Below, one piece after another: positions 1 through 8,349 of a DNA stretch of 25,432 bases (positions are counted from its first letter, which is position 1; every line of letters begins with the position of its first letter). The stretch covers positions 1 through 25,432 of the forward strand of contig JAEZLY010000025.1 in assembly GCA_023414985.1 (NCBI GenBank), given 5' to 3'. The translations under genes and the position numbers were made by a program. The stretch comes from Bacillota bacterium. GTDB taxonomy: Bacteria > Bacillota > Clostridia > Lachnospirales > Lachnospiraceae. A model generated the notes under the pieces. It worked only from the letters and a program-made list of their open reading frames with translations, searched no databases and had not been told where the DNA came from.

Positions 1-60
1 ATACCTTCCCTTATTAACCTAGTAACGATCGGACTTTATAAGAACCGATTACTCTATTAA

Positions 61-1035
61 TTAATAAGCACGTGCATCAACAACATCCTTTGTTATAGTA
101 GCACAGTCAAACATTTCTTCCTTAACATATGCGTTCTTCTCAACGGTCTCGCCTGCTTCCAGCTTATTGATAAGCTCAACTATACGAGGTCCATGAAGTG
201 GATTACACTCAACGTCAAGGTTGAATTTACCTGCGAGAACCTTCTCAAGTGCCCACTTATTAGCATCAAAAGCGATAACTTTTACTTTACCATCCTTGCC
301 ATATGTAATACCGGCTGCATCCATAGCGTCACAAGCACCACGAGCCATATTATCGTTTTCTGCATAAACAACATTGAATTCTGTTCCTGCAGCAATCAGA
401 TCAGCAACTGCCTGCTTTGCAAGTGTTTCGTCCCAACCCTTCATATTCTGGTTGAATACGATTTCCCAGCCGTTTGCCTTTGCTCCGTCTTCAATTGCTT
501 TGGAACGTCCAAGCTGTGCGGAAGAACCTGTGTCACCGCCAAGAACAACGATCTTAGCCCCATCTACCTTTTGGTTCTTCAACCAGTCAACAGCCTTATT
601 TCCTTCTGCTTCGAAATCGGAGCATACCATTGCAGTGTAAAGATCCTCAGGAAGCTCAAGCTTACGGTCAGCCATAATGAAAGGAATTCCTGCTTCCTTC
701 GCAGCCTTTGCAACATCTTCCCAACCTGCGGACTGAAGACCTAAGACAACCAGATAATCAACCTCTTCCTGAATAAGCTGCTGTGCCTGTGAGATCTGTT
801 TTGCATGGTCGCCTTCACCAAAGACCATTTTTGTCTCAAAACCAGCTTTTTGGAAAGCTTCATTGAATGACTTTGTGTTTGCGGTACGCCAGTCTGACTC
901 GTTTGCGTTTGTCTGAACAACACCTACAACAACTTTGCCGTCGCCTTTGCCTGAAGTCTCTTTGCCTTTACTACCACATGCAGCAAGAGAGAGAACAAGT
1001 GCAACAACCAGAACTAATGAAAACAACTTCTTCAT
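61..1035 (-). CDS. Sugar ABC transporter substrate-binding lipoprotein (YtfQ-like)
   Basis: Encodes 324 residues with a lipoprotein signal: basic MKK start, hydrophobic stretch and lipobox ending at Cys20 (SLAAC). The mature part is a periplasmic-binding-protein fold of the ribose/galactose class. It opens with VVVGVVQTNANESDWRTANT and closes with the ECNPLHGPRIVELI block, both shared with the neighbouring binding protein and with galactofuranose-binding YtfQ. Its likely role is to capture a sugar outside the membrane and hand it to an ABC importer. No importer subunit is in view, but the bases past its stop end with a purine-rich AAGGGAAGG on the minus strand, which could be the ribosome site of the next gene. 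The ATG has a GGAGGAG ribosome site about eight bases upstream. A 204-bp leader separates it from the sensor gene cluster. The substrate is not determinable here. Confidence 0.9.
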   Translation of the reverse strand: MKKLFSLVLVVALVLSLAACGSKGKETSGKGDGKVVVGVVQTNANESDWRTANTKSFNEAFQKAGFETKMVFGEGDHAKQISQAQQLIQEEVDYLVVLGLQSAGWEDVAKAAKEAGIPFIMADRKLELPEDLYTAMVCSDFEAEGNKAVDWLKNQKVDGAKIVVLGGDTGSSAQLGRSKAIEDGAKANGWEIVFNQNMKGWDETLAKQAVADLIAAGTEFNVVYAENDNMARGACDAMDAAGITYGKDGKVKVIAFDANKWALEKVLAGKFNLDVECNPLHGPRIVELINKLEAGETVEKNAYVKEEMFDCATITKDVVDARAY

Positions 1036-1072
1036 AGATTTTCTCCTCCAATCATTTTATAACTCGATAAAT

Positions 1073-1127
1073 TTGAGTTTACTCATTTTTATTGAGTTTA
1101 CATTACTGTAAGCACAAGTATATTCAA
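1073..1127 (-). promoter_or_regulatory. Leader of the binding-protein gene: direct repeats and possible promoter
   Basis: An exact 10-bp direct repeat, TTGAGTTTAC on the plus strand, lies at 1073-1082 and 1092-1101, a period of 19 bp. Inverted repeats are interleaved with it (ACTCA with TGAGT, AACTC with GAGTT). On the minus strand a TATACT (1122-1117), or TTGAAT followed after 16 bp by TAATGT, could form a promoter; neither is close to consensus. AraC-type regulators such as the YesN protein encoded nearby often bind direct repeats about two helical turns apart, so this may be its site. The binding assignment is inference. Confidence 0.4.
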
Positions 1128-1239
1128 CTTAAGCGAATAAAAATACGGAAATTATTCCTGTCTTTGTTGTTATTTTTACTGTGCTTCCATTTCTGTTAAT
1201 GATTGGTTAAGATTTCTATGAATTTTGTTTGATTTTTTC

Positions 1240-2313
1240 CTAATAACTGCGTCCTACCCGGTCAGTACTTGCATTTTCTGCCTCAAAAACCTTTTCTTCT
1301 ACATAAGATACCTTATCAACCTCTTCTCCCTTTTCCAAACGCTCGATGATCTCTGCGATCAGCGGACCTTGTAAAGGATTGCATTCAATATCAACGTTAA
1401 TCAGACCATTTTCCATCTTATCAAAGGCTTCCGAAACCGCATCAAAAGAAATGACAGTAATGTCCCCGTCTACTCCGCAGGTTAATCCGGCCTCCTGTAT
1501 GGCCTCTATCGCACCGAAGGTCATATCATCATTCTGTGAAACCAATACATCAATATCGTCAAACTGCTGCAGATACTTTGCCATGACCTCCTTGCCCTTT
1601 GCCTTTGTAAAATCACCGTCTTCATGTGCAAGGATCTTCCAGTTCTTGTGCTGGCTGGCTATCTCATTGAACCCGTTAGACCTCCCAAGCTGAGCAGTAG
1701 AATTTTGCGTCCCTTCCAGTACGACAATATTAATAGAATAGGAATTGCTTTCCCTCTTCTTCTCCTTGGTCGCTGTTTTCTTCGCAGTATCCGATTTACT
1801 TTTATTCTCCAGATATTGTTCCAGCCACCGTCCCGCCTTTCGTCCCTCTTCATATTTATCCGTACCCACGCTCGCGATATAATGGCTGTCATTTTTCGTA
1901 TCAATCATACGATCCACAAGAATAACCGGAATACCGGCTTCCTTGGCTTCCTCTAATACGGTATCCCAACCGGTCTCTGTCGTCGGTGCGATTACGATAT
2001 AATCCACTTCCTGAAAGATAAAGCTGCGTACATCCTTAATCTGGTTTTCCTGCCTCTGCCTACCGTTGCTAAAGATCAGAGAGAAACCATTCTCTTCCGT
2101 GAGTGCATTCTGGATTGATTTCGTATTCGCCGTACGCCAATCCGATTCCGAACCAAGCTGTGAGAAACCGACAACGACTAAATCAGAATTCACAGCCTCC
2201 GAATTATCATTTTCATTATATTGCGGGATTTTTATAGGCCTTAAGCTGCAACTCACAAGGGTAATCGGAATGGCCAGAAAAACCACTAATATTATGATGA
2301 GTTTTTTATTCAT
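1240..2313 (-). CDS. YtfQ-like sugar-binding lipoprotein, probable sensor partner of the histidine kinase
   Basis: I take the ATG at 2313, giving 357 residues (MNKKLIIILV...); a GTG 12 bases earlier is possible but sits on the kinase stop codon. An AGGGGA ribosome site overlaps that stop, so the two genes are tightly coupled. The signal peptide ends in a lipobox LVSC. The fold is a galactose/ribose-type binding protein. VGFSQLGSESDWRTANT and RQRQENQIKDVRSFIFQEVD closely resemble the galactofuranose-binding YtfQ. A Lys/Glu-rich insert near residues 165-185 is absent from the neighbouring paralogue. Because it is translated with the kinase, and a second binding protein exists downstream, it probably presents sugar to the kinase, as XylFII does for LytS in clostridia. 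That role is inferred from arrangement. Confidence 0.85.
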   Translation of the reverse strand: MNKKLIIILVVFLAIPITLVSCSLRPIKIPQYNENDNSEAVNSDLVVVGFSQLGSESDWRTANTKSIQNALTEENGFSLIFSNGRQRQENQIKDVRSFIFQEVDYIVIAPTTETGWDTVLEEAKEAGIPVILVDRMIDTKNDSHYIASVGTDKYEEGRKAGRWLEQYLENKSKSDTAKKTATKEKKRESNSYSINIVVLEGTQNSTAQLGRSNGFNEIASQHKNWKILAHEDGDFTKAKGKEVMAKYLQQFDDIDVLVSQNDDMTFGAIEAIQEAGLTCGVDGDITVISFDAVSEAFDKMENGLINVDIECNPLQGPLIAEIIERLEKGEEVDKVSYVEEKVFEAENASTDRVGRSY

Positions 2314-2321
2314 ATTTCCCC

Positions 2322-3794
2322 TCACTTCTCCACCAATCGAACCGGTATCTTAATTGTAATGACTGTGCCCTCTCCTTTTTTACTTTGGATATCGAGTCCA
2401 TAGCTGCTGCCATAATTCAGTTTGATCCGCTTATTGACATTGGCCAGGCCAAAGCCGGTACTTTGTTCGCTTCCCGGTAATTCAACCGCTTTTCGAAGCT
2501 CCTTTAACTCCTCTTCCTCCATACCAATTCCGTTGTCGATTACCCTAAAGCAGATATCCTCGTCCATTCTTTGCCCGATTACCGTTATTTTACCTCTGGC
2601 CCTTAGCATTTTAATTCCATGATATAAAGAATTCTCAACCAATGGTTGAAGGGTCAGTTTCAAGATCTGATATTGATACAGCTCCTCCGGGATCGCAATT
2701 TCATAATCCAGAATATCGCTATAGCGTGATTGCTGTATCTGTAGATAGCTTTTGATATGTACTTCCTCTTCCTGAATTGATATGAAGTCTTTTCCCTTAC
2801 TCACAGCAATTCTGAAAAACTCGGATAAGGAAACAACGATGTCGATTGCCTCTTTATTCTTACTGCCTTCGATCAACCAGATAATCGTATCCAGCGTATT
2901 ATATAGAAAATGCGGATTTATCTGTGCCTGCAGAAGCTTTAGTTCCATATTCCTTAAGTTTTCCTGTTCCTGCCGTATGCTGTTAACCTGCTGTTCCAAT
3001 TTCATGGCCATATCATTAAAGCTGTCGGATAAAACCGACAACTCATCATGATTCTCGCAGGAGGTCCTTGTCGTAAAATCTCCTTTGGCAACCAGAGCCG
3101 TCTTTTCGCACAGCATACCGATCGGTTTGGTAATACTATCCGTTAATAGGATATTCATCAGGAATGAGGCTATGATAATAGAACCTAAAGCCACGATCAT
3201 CGTCAGGATTACCTTTGCTACCTGTTCATTCAGGCTCTGTCTGATCGCTTCAAAATTCTGCGTCTCGTAATAGATATAATATTGGACTTCCTCCTGAAAC
3301 AGTTCCGTCAGAATATAGATGTCAGATTCCAGCATCGCGATGTTTTCTTCATAGTGACCCGTCTGCTCCAGATTATCACGAATTTCACTGATTCGGTCCT
3401 CCAGCGTGTTTAAGTTAAGTAGGATACGCTTGATCCAGCCAAGACTTTCCCGGCTGGTGGTTATTTCACGCAGCTTCGAAAAATTCATTCTTGCTGAATC
3501 GATCAACTCATACGGATTTTTAAGATCATGATTGTCATCAATGGATTCGAAGGTTTCTGCTTCAACCACAATCTTATACATGCTCTCGTCCATCTCTGCT
3601 TTGAAATTGAGGTTATAATTATTTGCCGCAGTAATTCTTCGCACAATCGTGTCATATGCCGTACTGTAATTATGCAAAGCCGTTATCTGGTATACCGAGA
3701 GTATAATCATCGGTATGATGATGATGGCGGCCACCAGAATAAGCTTCAGCCGCAGAGGGTATTTGATTGGTTTTTCATTGGAATAGTTCGTCAT
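2322..3794 (-). CDS. LytS/YesM-type sensor histidine kinase
   Basis: 490 residues from the ATG at 3794, which overlaps the regulator stop codon (ATGA) and has a GGGGAAG ribosome site; an in-frame start 42 bases earlier is unlikely. One membrane helix lies near residues 17-36. An extracellular, mostly helical sensor of about 150 residues follows, then a second helix near 192-217 and a HAMP segment. The His_kinase domain carries the QINPHFLYNTLDTI signature with phospho-acceptor His295. The ATPase domain follows (LVENSLYHG; GIGM; GFGLANVNKRI). It should autophosphorylate and pass phosphate to the YesN-type regulator encoded just upstream. Its next neighbour is a binding lipoprotein, suggesting that sugar is sensed through protein contact. 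Confidence 0.92.
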   Translation of the reverse strand: MTNYSNEKPIKYPLRLKLILVAAIIIIPMIILSVYQITALHNYSTAYDTIVRRITAANNYNLNFKAEMDESMYKIVVEAETFESIDDNHDLKNPYELIDSARMNFSKLREITTSRESLGWIKRILLNLNTLEDRISEIRDNLEQTGHYEENIAMLESDIYILTELFQEEVQYYIYYETQNFEAIRQSLNEQVAKVILTMIVALGSIIIASFLMNILLTDSITKPIGMLCEKTALVAKGDFTTRTSCENHDELSVLSDSFNDMAMKLEQQVNSIRQEQENLRNMELKLLQAQINPHFLYNTLDTIIWLIEGSKNKEAIDIVVSLSEFFRIAVSKGKDFISIQEEEVHIKSYLQIQQSRYSDILDYEIAIPEELYQYQILKLTLQPLVENSLYHGIKMLRARGKITVIGQRMDEDICFRVIDNGIGMEEEELKELRKAVELPGSEQSTGFGLANVNKRIKLNYGSSYGLDIQSKKGEGTVITIKIPVRLVEK

Positions 3795-5413
3795 TCTTCC
3801 CCTTTCCCCTGCATCCTGTATTCCGACGGCGTACAATTCTGTGTCTTCTTAAAGATATAACTGAAATAATGGGAATCCAGATAACCCACCAAGAATCCGA
3901 TCTCTGTTATCTTCTTGCTCGAGCATCTTAAATACTCTTTTGCCTTGTCCATACGGATATCTGTAAGATATTCGATAAAGGTCCTCCCCGTTTCCTGATT
4001 GAACAGGGAGCTGAAATAATTCGGACTGATATTTACCTTCGATGCAACCTTATCCAGCGTCAGATCACTCATTGCATATTTCAGATGTATGTATTCCTTT
4101 GCTTTTTCTATTAATCCGGAATATCTTTTCTGACTGCTCCTGTTTCTCAGATCAATTGCTTCCTTAAGGATGGTTTTATAAAATCTTCGGCAATCCTCCA
4201 GGCTGGTCAGCTGTTCGTTGATATCATTCATACTCTTTAGACTGTTTTCAATCTTCTCCTTTGAGTATTTCAGATTCTTCAGGAATCTCATGATCGCAGA
4301 ATATCCATCCATCACGATATACTGACGGAACAGGGTAGAACTCATCGCACTGGCATCAAAGCCTTCAAAATACCTGTCCACAAATTCGTCCACATCCTGC
4401 AGCGTACCCCTCTTTAAGAATTCTTCCAGAAGAATTCGATCCAACTTCTCTAAGTTTAACTCGCTGACATTAATCCATTTTCCAACCTGATCTTTTATAT
4501 TACGTGCATCACGATGAGATAAGAACTGGTCCTCGCGTTCAAAATAACGCAGAGAAAACGCCCTGTTTGCATCAAGATAGGACTGCTGTAGATCACGGAC
4601 ACGATGTACAACCCTTCCTATTCCTCCGAAATACTGCACCTTCCCTTCACTGATCCGGATTAGCAGATTGCATAATTCCCGGGTCAATGCTTCGATCTGG
4701 TCTTCATTTTCCCCCAGCAGAATAAATGCCCAGCCATCCATACCACGCTCAAAAACCTTGATGTCAGGATAGTTCCTTAATGCTTCCTGCATGGCAGCCT
4801 CGCATTGCACTATTTCATTGGAGTATTCGTACATATCCTCCTGCACCTTAAACTGAAATAACAGCACGCAAAAAACGCTTGCTACCATATTGATACCAAG
4901 CTCCTCTTCCTGTTCAATAATCTGGGAAAGCGACATCTTTCCGCTGACTAATGCATTAAAGAAATCTTTTCTCTTTTCACCCTGGTTCTGATAAACCAAA
5001 TGCTGATATTGTTCCAGTATCTGCTTATCCTTCCGCTCCTTTTCAATCACTGCAGCTGCATTTTTAACCGCTGCTAAAAGCTTATTGGAGGTGACCGGTT
5101 TCAGAAGATATTCCGTGATTCCGATATCGATCGCCTGCTGTGCATAACCGAAGTCACTATAGCCGCTGATGATGATGATCTTCAGCTGAGGCATCTCCTT
5201 CTTTAGCAGCTTACTGAGCTCCAGGCCATCCATAAACGGCATCTTGATATCTGTGATCAGAATATCCGGCTGTTCTCTTACGATCAAAGGATAAGCCAGT
5301 TCTCCGTCACTTTCGTCCCCGACGATTGCAAAACCTTCCTCTTCCCAATGAATATTATTTTTGATACCTTCTCTTAATATAATTTCATCCTCTACCAAAA
5401 AAACCTTAACCAT
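3791..5413 (-). CDS. YesN-type response regulator with AraC DNA-binding domain
   Basis: 540 residues. An N-terminal receiver domain covers residues 1-120, with acidic pocket EDE (8-10), phospho-acceptor Asp55 (ILITDIKMP) and conserved Lys105 (LLKPV). A long middle region, about 120-430, has no recognisable motif and is typical for YesN proteins. The C-terminal 100 residues hold an AraC double helix-turn-helix (ISPNYFSSLFNQETG; ITEIGFLVGYLDSHYFSYIFKK). It should activate sugar uptake genes when phosphorylated by the kinase downstream, with which it shares a 4-bp ATGA overlap. The ATG has a GGGGGGAAC ribosome site. It is the first gene of a regulator-kinase-binding protein operon, and a plausible target is the binding-protein gene ending at base 61. 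Confidence 0.93.
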   Translation of the reverse strand: MVKVFLVEDEIILREGIKNNIHWEEEGFAIVGDESDGELAYPLIVREQPDILITDIKMPFMDGLELSKLLKKEMPQLKIIIISGYSDFGYAQQAIDIGITEYLLKPVTSNKLLAAVKNAAAVIEKERKDKQILEQYQHLVYQNQGEKRKDFFNALVSGKMSLSQIIEQEEELGINMVASVFCVLLFQFKVQEDMYEYSNEIVQCEAAMQEALRNYPDIKVFERGMDGWAFILLGENEDQIEALTRELCNLLIRISEGKVQYFGGIGRVVHRVRDLQQSYLDANRAFSLRYFEREDQFLSHRDARNIKDQVGKWINVSELNLEKLDRILLEEFLKRGTLQDVDEFVDRYFEGFDASAMSSTLFRQYIVMDGYSAIMRFLKNLKYSKEKIENSLKSMNDINEQLTSLEDCRRFYKTILKEAIDLRNRSSQKRYSGLIEKAKEYIHLKYAMSDLTLDKVASKVNISPNYFSSLFNQETGRTFIEYLTDIRMDKAKEYLRCSSKKITEIGFLVGYLDSHYFSYIFKKTQNCTPSEYRMQGKGEE

Positions 5414-5466
5414 AGTTCCCCCCGAACATCATTCATTTAATATTATTTAAATAATGGTCCGCATTC

Positions 5467-5475
5467 ATCATACCA
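5467..5475 (-). promoter_or_regulatory. Possible extended -10 promoter for the YesN operon
   Basis: On the minus strand TGGTATGAT matches an extended -10 element (TGn plus TATGAT). It lies about 50 bases before the regulator start. No good -35 box is visible 17 bp upstream. Only the motif is seen; activity is inferred. Confidence 0.35.
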
Positions 5476-5553
5476 TAATTTCTCACTATTTGGGGAAATA
5501 TTATTTTATTACTCATCAATCTCTCTCTTCGTTTTTTTTCCTCCGGTGGGTAA

Positions 5554-6093
5554 TTATGCCTTCCATTCCTCTTCCAGCATCGCATATACGCAATCATCGT
5601 ACCAGCTATCGTTCATACGATAGCTTTTTACAAAATGCCCTTCTTTTCTGAACCCTAACCGCTCCAGAAGTTGGATCGAGTGTATATTAGCCGGATCAAC
5701 CGATGCCATGACTCTATGTTTGTTCCATTCAGAAAATGCACAGTGTATTATGGCTGTTACTGCCTCAAAAGCATATCCCTTGCCTTGATATTCCGGTGAT
5801 AAGGTGTACCCGATTTCAATCTGATACTCATCAATAAAATGAATTCCAATGTCCCCGATCATTGGCCCTTCCTTTAGGCAAACAGCTACTTGCAGCCATT
5901 TATCCGTCATATTTAAGCATACAGCTGAGTTTCTGTTTATAAAGTTTTCAATTTCACTAATATCTGTTGGTTTCCAGGACTGATACTGATATACCTCCGG
6001 CATGGAACGATATTGAAAAAAGTCTTCCTTATCTTTCAGCTCAGGTTTTCTGATCAGTAATCTGTCTGTTTCAATATTGTTAAAGTTACTCAT
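5554..6093 (-). CDS. RimJ/RimL-type GNAT N-acetyltransferase
   Basis: 179 residues. The opening ETDRLLIRKPELKD is the usual first strand of the RimJ/RimL branch of GNAT enzymes. The acetyl-CoA loop is visible as YTLSPEYQGKGYAFEA (Q-x-x-G-x-G/A), and the C-terminal NIHSIQLLERLGFRKEG is the conserved last helix-strand unit. It should move an acetyl group from acetyl-CoA to an amine, often a protein N-terminus or a small molecule; the target cannot be read from sequence. The ATG is preceded by AGAGG. It starts 49 bases after the WYL regulator stop on the same strand, with no terminator between, so the two are probably one transcript. Confidence 0.88.
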   Translation of the reverse strand: MSNFNNIETDRLLIRKPELKDKEDFFQYRSMPEVYQYQSWKPTDISEIENFINRNSAVCLNMTDKWLQVAVCLKEGPMIGDIGIHFIDEYQIEIGYTLSPEYQGKGYAFEAVTAIIHCAFSEWNKHRVMASVDPANIHSIQLLERLGFRKEGHFVKSYRMNDSWYDDCVYAMLEEEWKA

Positions 6094-6142
6094 GATATAC
6101 CTCTTTTCTTTTTATTCTTTAATGCCGGAAGGTTCAGCCTTT

Positions 6143-7084
6143 TTAATACTTCGGGCTCTGCTTATAAACCCCAAGCACCGCCTCAGCCTTTTGAATGACC
6201 TTTTCCCTTACGGCTGGCGGCTCAAGGCATTCACACGACTCCCCAAGCGATAGTAAGAATCGTATGCCGATGTCACCGCTTAATATGGGAATAACCGCAA
6301 TATTTTTACCATTCTCATAGCAGATGTCAATCTCATTGAAATAGCTTAATAACTCACCCTTAAGCGAATCATCAAACCTGATTTTCACCATAATTTGCGG
6401 TATCTCGTAATCGATTTCTTTGCTTAATGTGGAGAAATCAATCTCCCTCGGTGTAAAGGTTCGCTCTGAGGTGATAAGCCTTCGTATGCGTGAAAATCGA
6501 AAGGTTCTCATTTCCTGGCGTAAGAGGCAGAACCCTTGCAGATACCAGCTGTTACTCTTATGTAGCAGGCGGTACGGCTCGACTTCTCGATAGGATACCT
6601 CTCCCTTGACGTCGGAATAATTAAAACAGAGTATTTTTCGCTCATCAATAGCTGAATTGATGGTTTGCAGATAGCCCTCACGTAACGTATCCTTTTGCCA
6701 AGGACTAAGGTCAATGGCGATTCGACTTGTTAGTTCTTCGATATCACTCTGCTTCTCTTTGGGGATAATCGCTTTTAACTTACCCAAAGCCTGCTTTGTT
6801 TCTTTGCTATCCAGTGCAGAATGCACACCGGAAAGCCCAATTAAAAGTGTTGTCAGATCCGTCTCAGAAAATAAACGCTTATCTACTTTATACTGCTCCA
6901 TGATACCAATGCCGCCGTTAATACCGGGATAAGTAACAATAGGTACTCCAGCCTCATTGATGATTTCGATATCTCGGTATATCGTTCGCTTGGATACCTC
7001 AAACGTTCGCGCAAGCTCGGAAGCACTTATCGTTTTGCGCTCCAGGAGCAGCATGATAATGGAAATTAATCTGTTCATTTTCAT
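6143..7084 (-). CDS. YafY-family WYL-domain transcriptional regulator
   Basis: 313 residues. The N-terminal 60 form an HTH_11/DeoR-like winged helix (ISASELARTFEVSKRTIYRD, residues 19-38). A WYL domain of about residues 135-215 contains the literal W-Y-L at 180-182 and the basic FRFSRIRRLI segment. The last 80 residues fit the WCX extension. WYL domains bind small ligands or nucleic acid and control the attached DNA-binding head. It is divergent from the VOC-family gene and lies upstream of an acetyltransferase. A near-perfect promoter with an overlapping inverted repeat lies just upstream, suggesting autoregulation and control of the divergent gene. The chosen ATG has GAGGA ten bases upstream; an ATG two codons later is also possible. 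Confidence 0.9.
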   Translation of the reverse strand: MKMNRLISIIMLLLERKTISASELARTFEVSKRTIYRDIEIINEAGVPIVTYPGINGGIGIMEQYKVDKRLFSETDLTTLLIGLSGVHSALDSKETKQALGKLKAIIPKEKQSDIEELTSRIAIDLSPWQKDTLREGYLQTINSAIDERKILCFNYSDVKGEVSYREVEPYRLLHKSNSWYLQGFCLLRQEMRTFRFSRIRRLITSERTFTPREIDFSTLSKEIDYEIPQIMVKIRFDDSLKGELLSYFNEIDICYENGKNIAVIPILSGDIGIRFLLSLGESCECLEPPAVREKVIQKAEAVLGVYKQSPKY

Positions 7085-7119
7085 ACTAAATCAGTCCTCA
7101 ACAAAGAATATTTAATATC

Positions 7120-7148
7120 ATTATAAAATGATGACATACTATTGTCAA
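7120..7148 (-). promoter_or_regulatory. Promoter of the WYL regulator with overlapping palindrome
   Basis: On the minus strand TTGACA (7148-7143) and TATAAT (7125-7120) are separated by exactly 17 bp, a perfect sigma-A promoter pointing into the regulator gene. The inverted repeat TGACA-N6-TGTCA (7132-7147) covers its -35 box. It also lies upstream of a TATACT (7160-7165) that could serve the divergent gene. A repressor bound here could therefore block both directions. The operator role is inference; the sequence matches are seen directly. Confidence 0.8.
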
Positions 7149-7196
7149 CGTTTGTCGGGTATACTGATCCTATCACAAAATAAAGGAGTGTTATCC

Positions 7197-7625
7197 ATGT
7201 CATTAAACACGTACATCAGATTCAACGGCAACTGCCGCCAAGCCGTAGAATATTATGCAGAAGTATTCGGCTGCCAAAAGCCAAACCTCATGACCTTCGG
7301 ACAATTTCATAGTGAAGCAGACTTTCCTATGTCCGAGGAGGTAAAAAATCAAGTTATGCATACCTCCTTAAGCATTGACGGACATGATATCATGTTCTCC
7401 GATTGCCCACCGGGAATGCCCATAACTCAGGGTAATAATTTTAGCCTGGCTTACAGCTCACAGGACAGGGACTTAATAACTCGCATCTTTCATTGCCTAA
7501 GGGACAGCGGAGGACAAGTTATTATGGAGCTCTCTGAGACCTTTTGGAGCGACTGTTACGGCTCTATCATCGATAAATTCGGTATCAGCTGGCAGTTTAC
7601 CCATGACATTGGGAAGGCTTACTAA
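7197..7625 (+). CDS. VOC-family protein, PhnB/YjdN-like
   Basis: 142 residues from the ATG at 7197, chosen because AAAGGAG lies at a normal distance; the longer in-frame start at 7128 has no ribosome site and lies inside the regulatory region. It resembles PhnB/YjdN members of the vicinal oxygen chelate superfamily. Visible features are a start of MSLNTYIRFNGNCRQAVEYY, then FGCQKPNLMTFGQF, a middle MHTSLSIDGHDIMFSD and the ending FGISWQF. These are paired beta-alpha-beta-beta-beta modules. Members of the family include metal-dependent isomerases, dioxygenases and resistance proteins, but the PhnB-like group has no agreed reaction. It is the only convincing plus-strand gene in the window and is divergent from the WYL regulator, probably its controller. 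Confidence 0.88.
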   Translation: MSLNTYIRFNGNCRQAVEYYAEVFGCQKPNLMTFGQFHSEADFPMSEEVKNQVMHTSLSIDGHDIMFSDCPPGMPITQGNNFSLAYSSQDRDLITRIFHCLRDSGGQVIMELSETFWSDCYGSIIDKFGISWQFTHDIGKAY

Positions 7626-7662
7626 AAGGATAACGGTGAGTCAGACATCCTCACACATTAAT

Positions 7663-7701
7663 TTCCCCTCGATCTGTTTCCGAATCACATACCGAGGGGA
7701 A
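7663..7701. terminator. Bidirectional terminator-like hairpin between convergent genes
   Basis: TTCCCCTCG (7663-7671) and CGAGGGGAA (7693-7701) form a perfect 9-bp stem with a 21-base loop. T-rich sequence follows on the plus side (GTTATTATT) and an AT-rich tract on the minus side. It sits between the convergent VOC-family and methyltransferase genes and could end both transcripts. Confidence 0.7.
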
Positions 7702-7735
7702 GTTATTATTCAATCTCTGATAAAATCTAAATCGT

Positions 7736-8338
7736 TTATTTTTGAGAATCCAGGATAAACATTGATGCATCTTTACCCATGAATATCTTGCTTCCGGTAT
7801 AGAACGTCTTGGTTTGAACATTCTTATACCCTATCTTTTTCATGATGTTTATGAGTTCAGTCCGGTCAAACCCGTTATGGACCAGATCTGAAACTACTTG
7901 TTTATTTTTGTCAAAATCTACGATTAATAAATGACCCCCTTCATTGAGAACATCATATAATCTGGATAAAACCAATTCCGAATCCCTAATATGGAGCAGA
8001 ACCTGGGCCATAAAAATATAATCAGCATTTAAATTCGATAAGCTTTCCTGTTCAAAATCAAAGCATTTCGTATCAACGTTCTGAAGATTGAGATCAGAAA
8101 CCTTCCTCTTTATTTGGTTAATCATATTTTGCGATGTATCCAGAAAAAGCATCGACTTGAAATTATTTAACAGGTTCATTCCCACGAGACCGGTTCCGCA
8201 ACCAAAATCAATCGCATTTTTACTTTTTGTATCAACTAAAAATTCCTGAATGGCATCGGAGGATAGCTTTGCAATCTTAATTCTTTCCGGAGTGTCATAA
8301 ACATCAGCCATCATTTCAAACTTATCTGTATTTCCCAT
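7736..8338 (-). CDS. Class I SAM-dependent methyltransferase
   Basis: 200 residues with a Rossmann-type SAM site. Motif I is AIDFGCGTGLVG (residues 42-53), followed by an acidic LFLDTS strand end, a DYIFMAQVLLHI strand (motif IV region) and GGHLLIVDFDK (motif VI region). It should methylate a small molecule; the substrate is unknown. The ATG is 11 bases past the hydrolase stop with an AGGAGATAG ribosome site, making it the last gene of the MarR-led operon. A strong hairpin follows its stop. Confidence 0.87.
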   Translation of the reverse strand: MGNTDKFEMMADVYDTPERIKIAKLSSDAIQEFLVDTKSKNAIDFGCGTGLVGMNLLNNFKSMLFLDTSQNMINQIKRKVSDLNLQNVDTKCFDFEQESLSNLNADYIFMAQVLLHIRDSELVLSRLYDVLNEGGHLLIVDFDKNKQVVSDLVHNGFDRTELINIMKKIGYKNVQTKTFYTGSKIFMGKDASMFILDSQK

Positions 8339-8349
8339 AATTCTATCTC

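Noticed and set aside
1..60. Terminator after the first binding-protein gene (ATCGG...CCGAT)
   Set aside because: Stem of only five pairs and no T-run on the minus strand; a ribosome-site-like AAGGGAAGG follows, suggesting the operon continues.
193..744. Long plus-strand frame antisense to the sugar-binding protein gene
   Set aside because: Mirrors codon bias of the minus-strand gene, has no ribosome site and its peptide resembles no family.
7128..7196. Upstream start of the VOC-family gene
   Set aside because: It lies inside the divergent regulatory region and lacks a ribosome site; AAAGGAG supports 7197.
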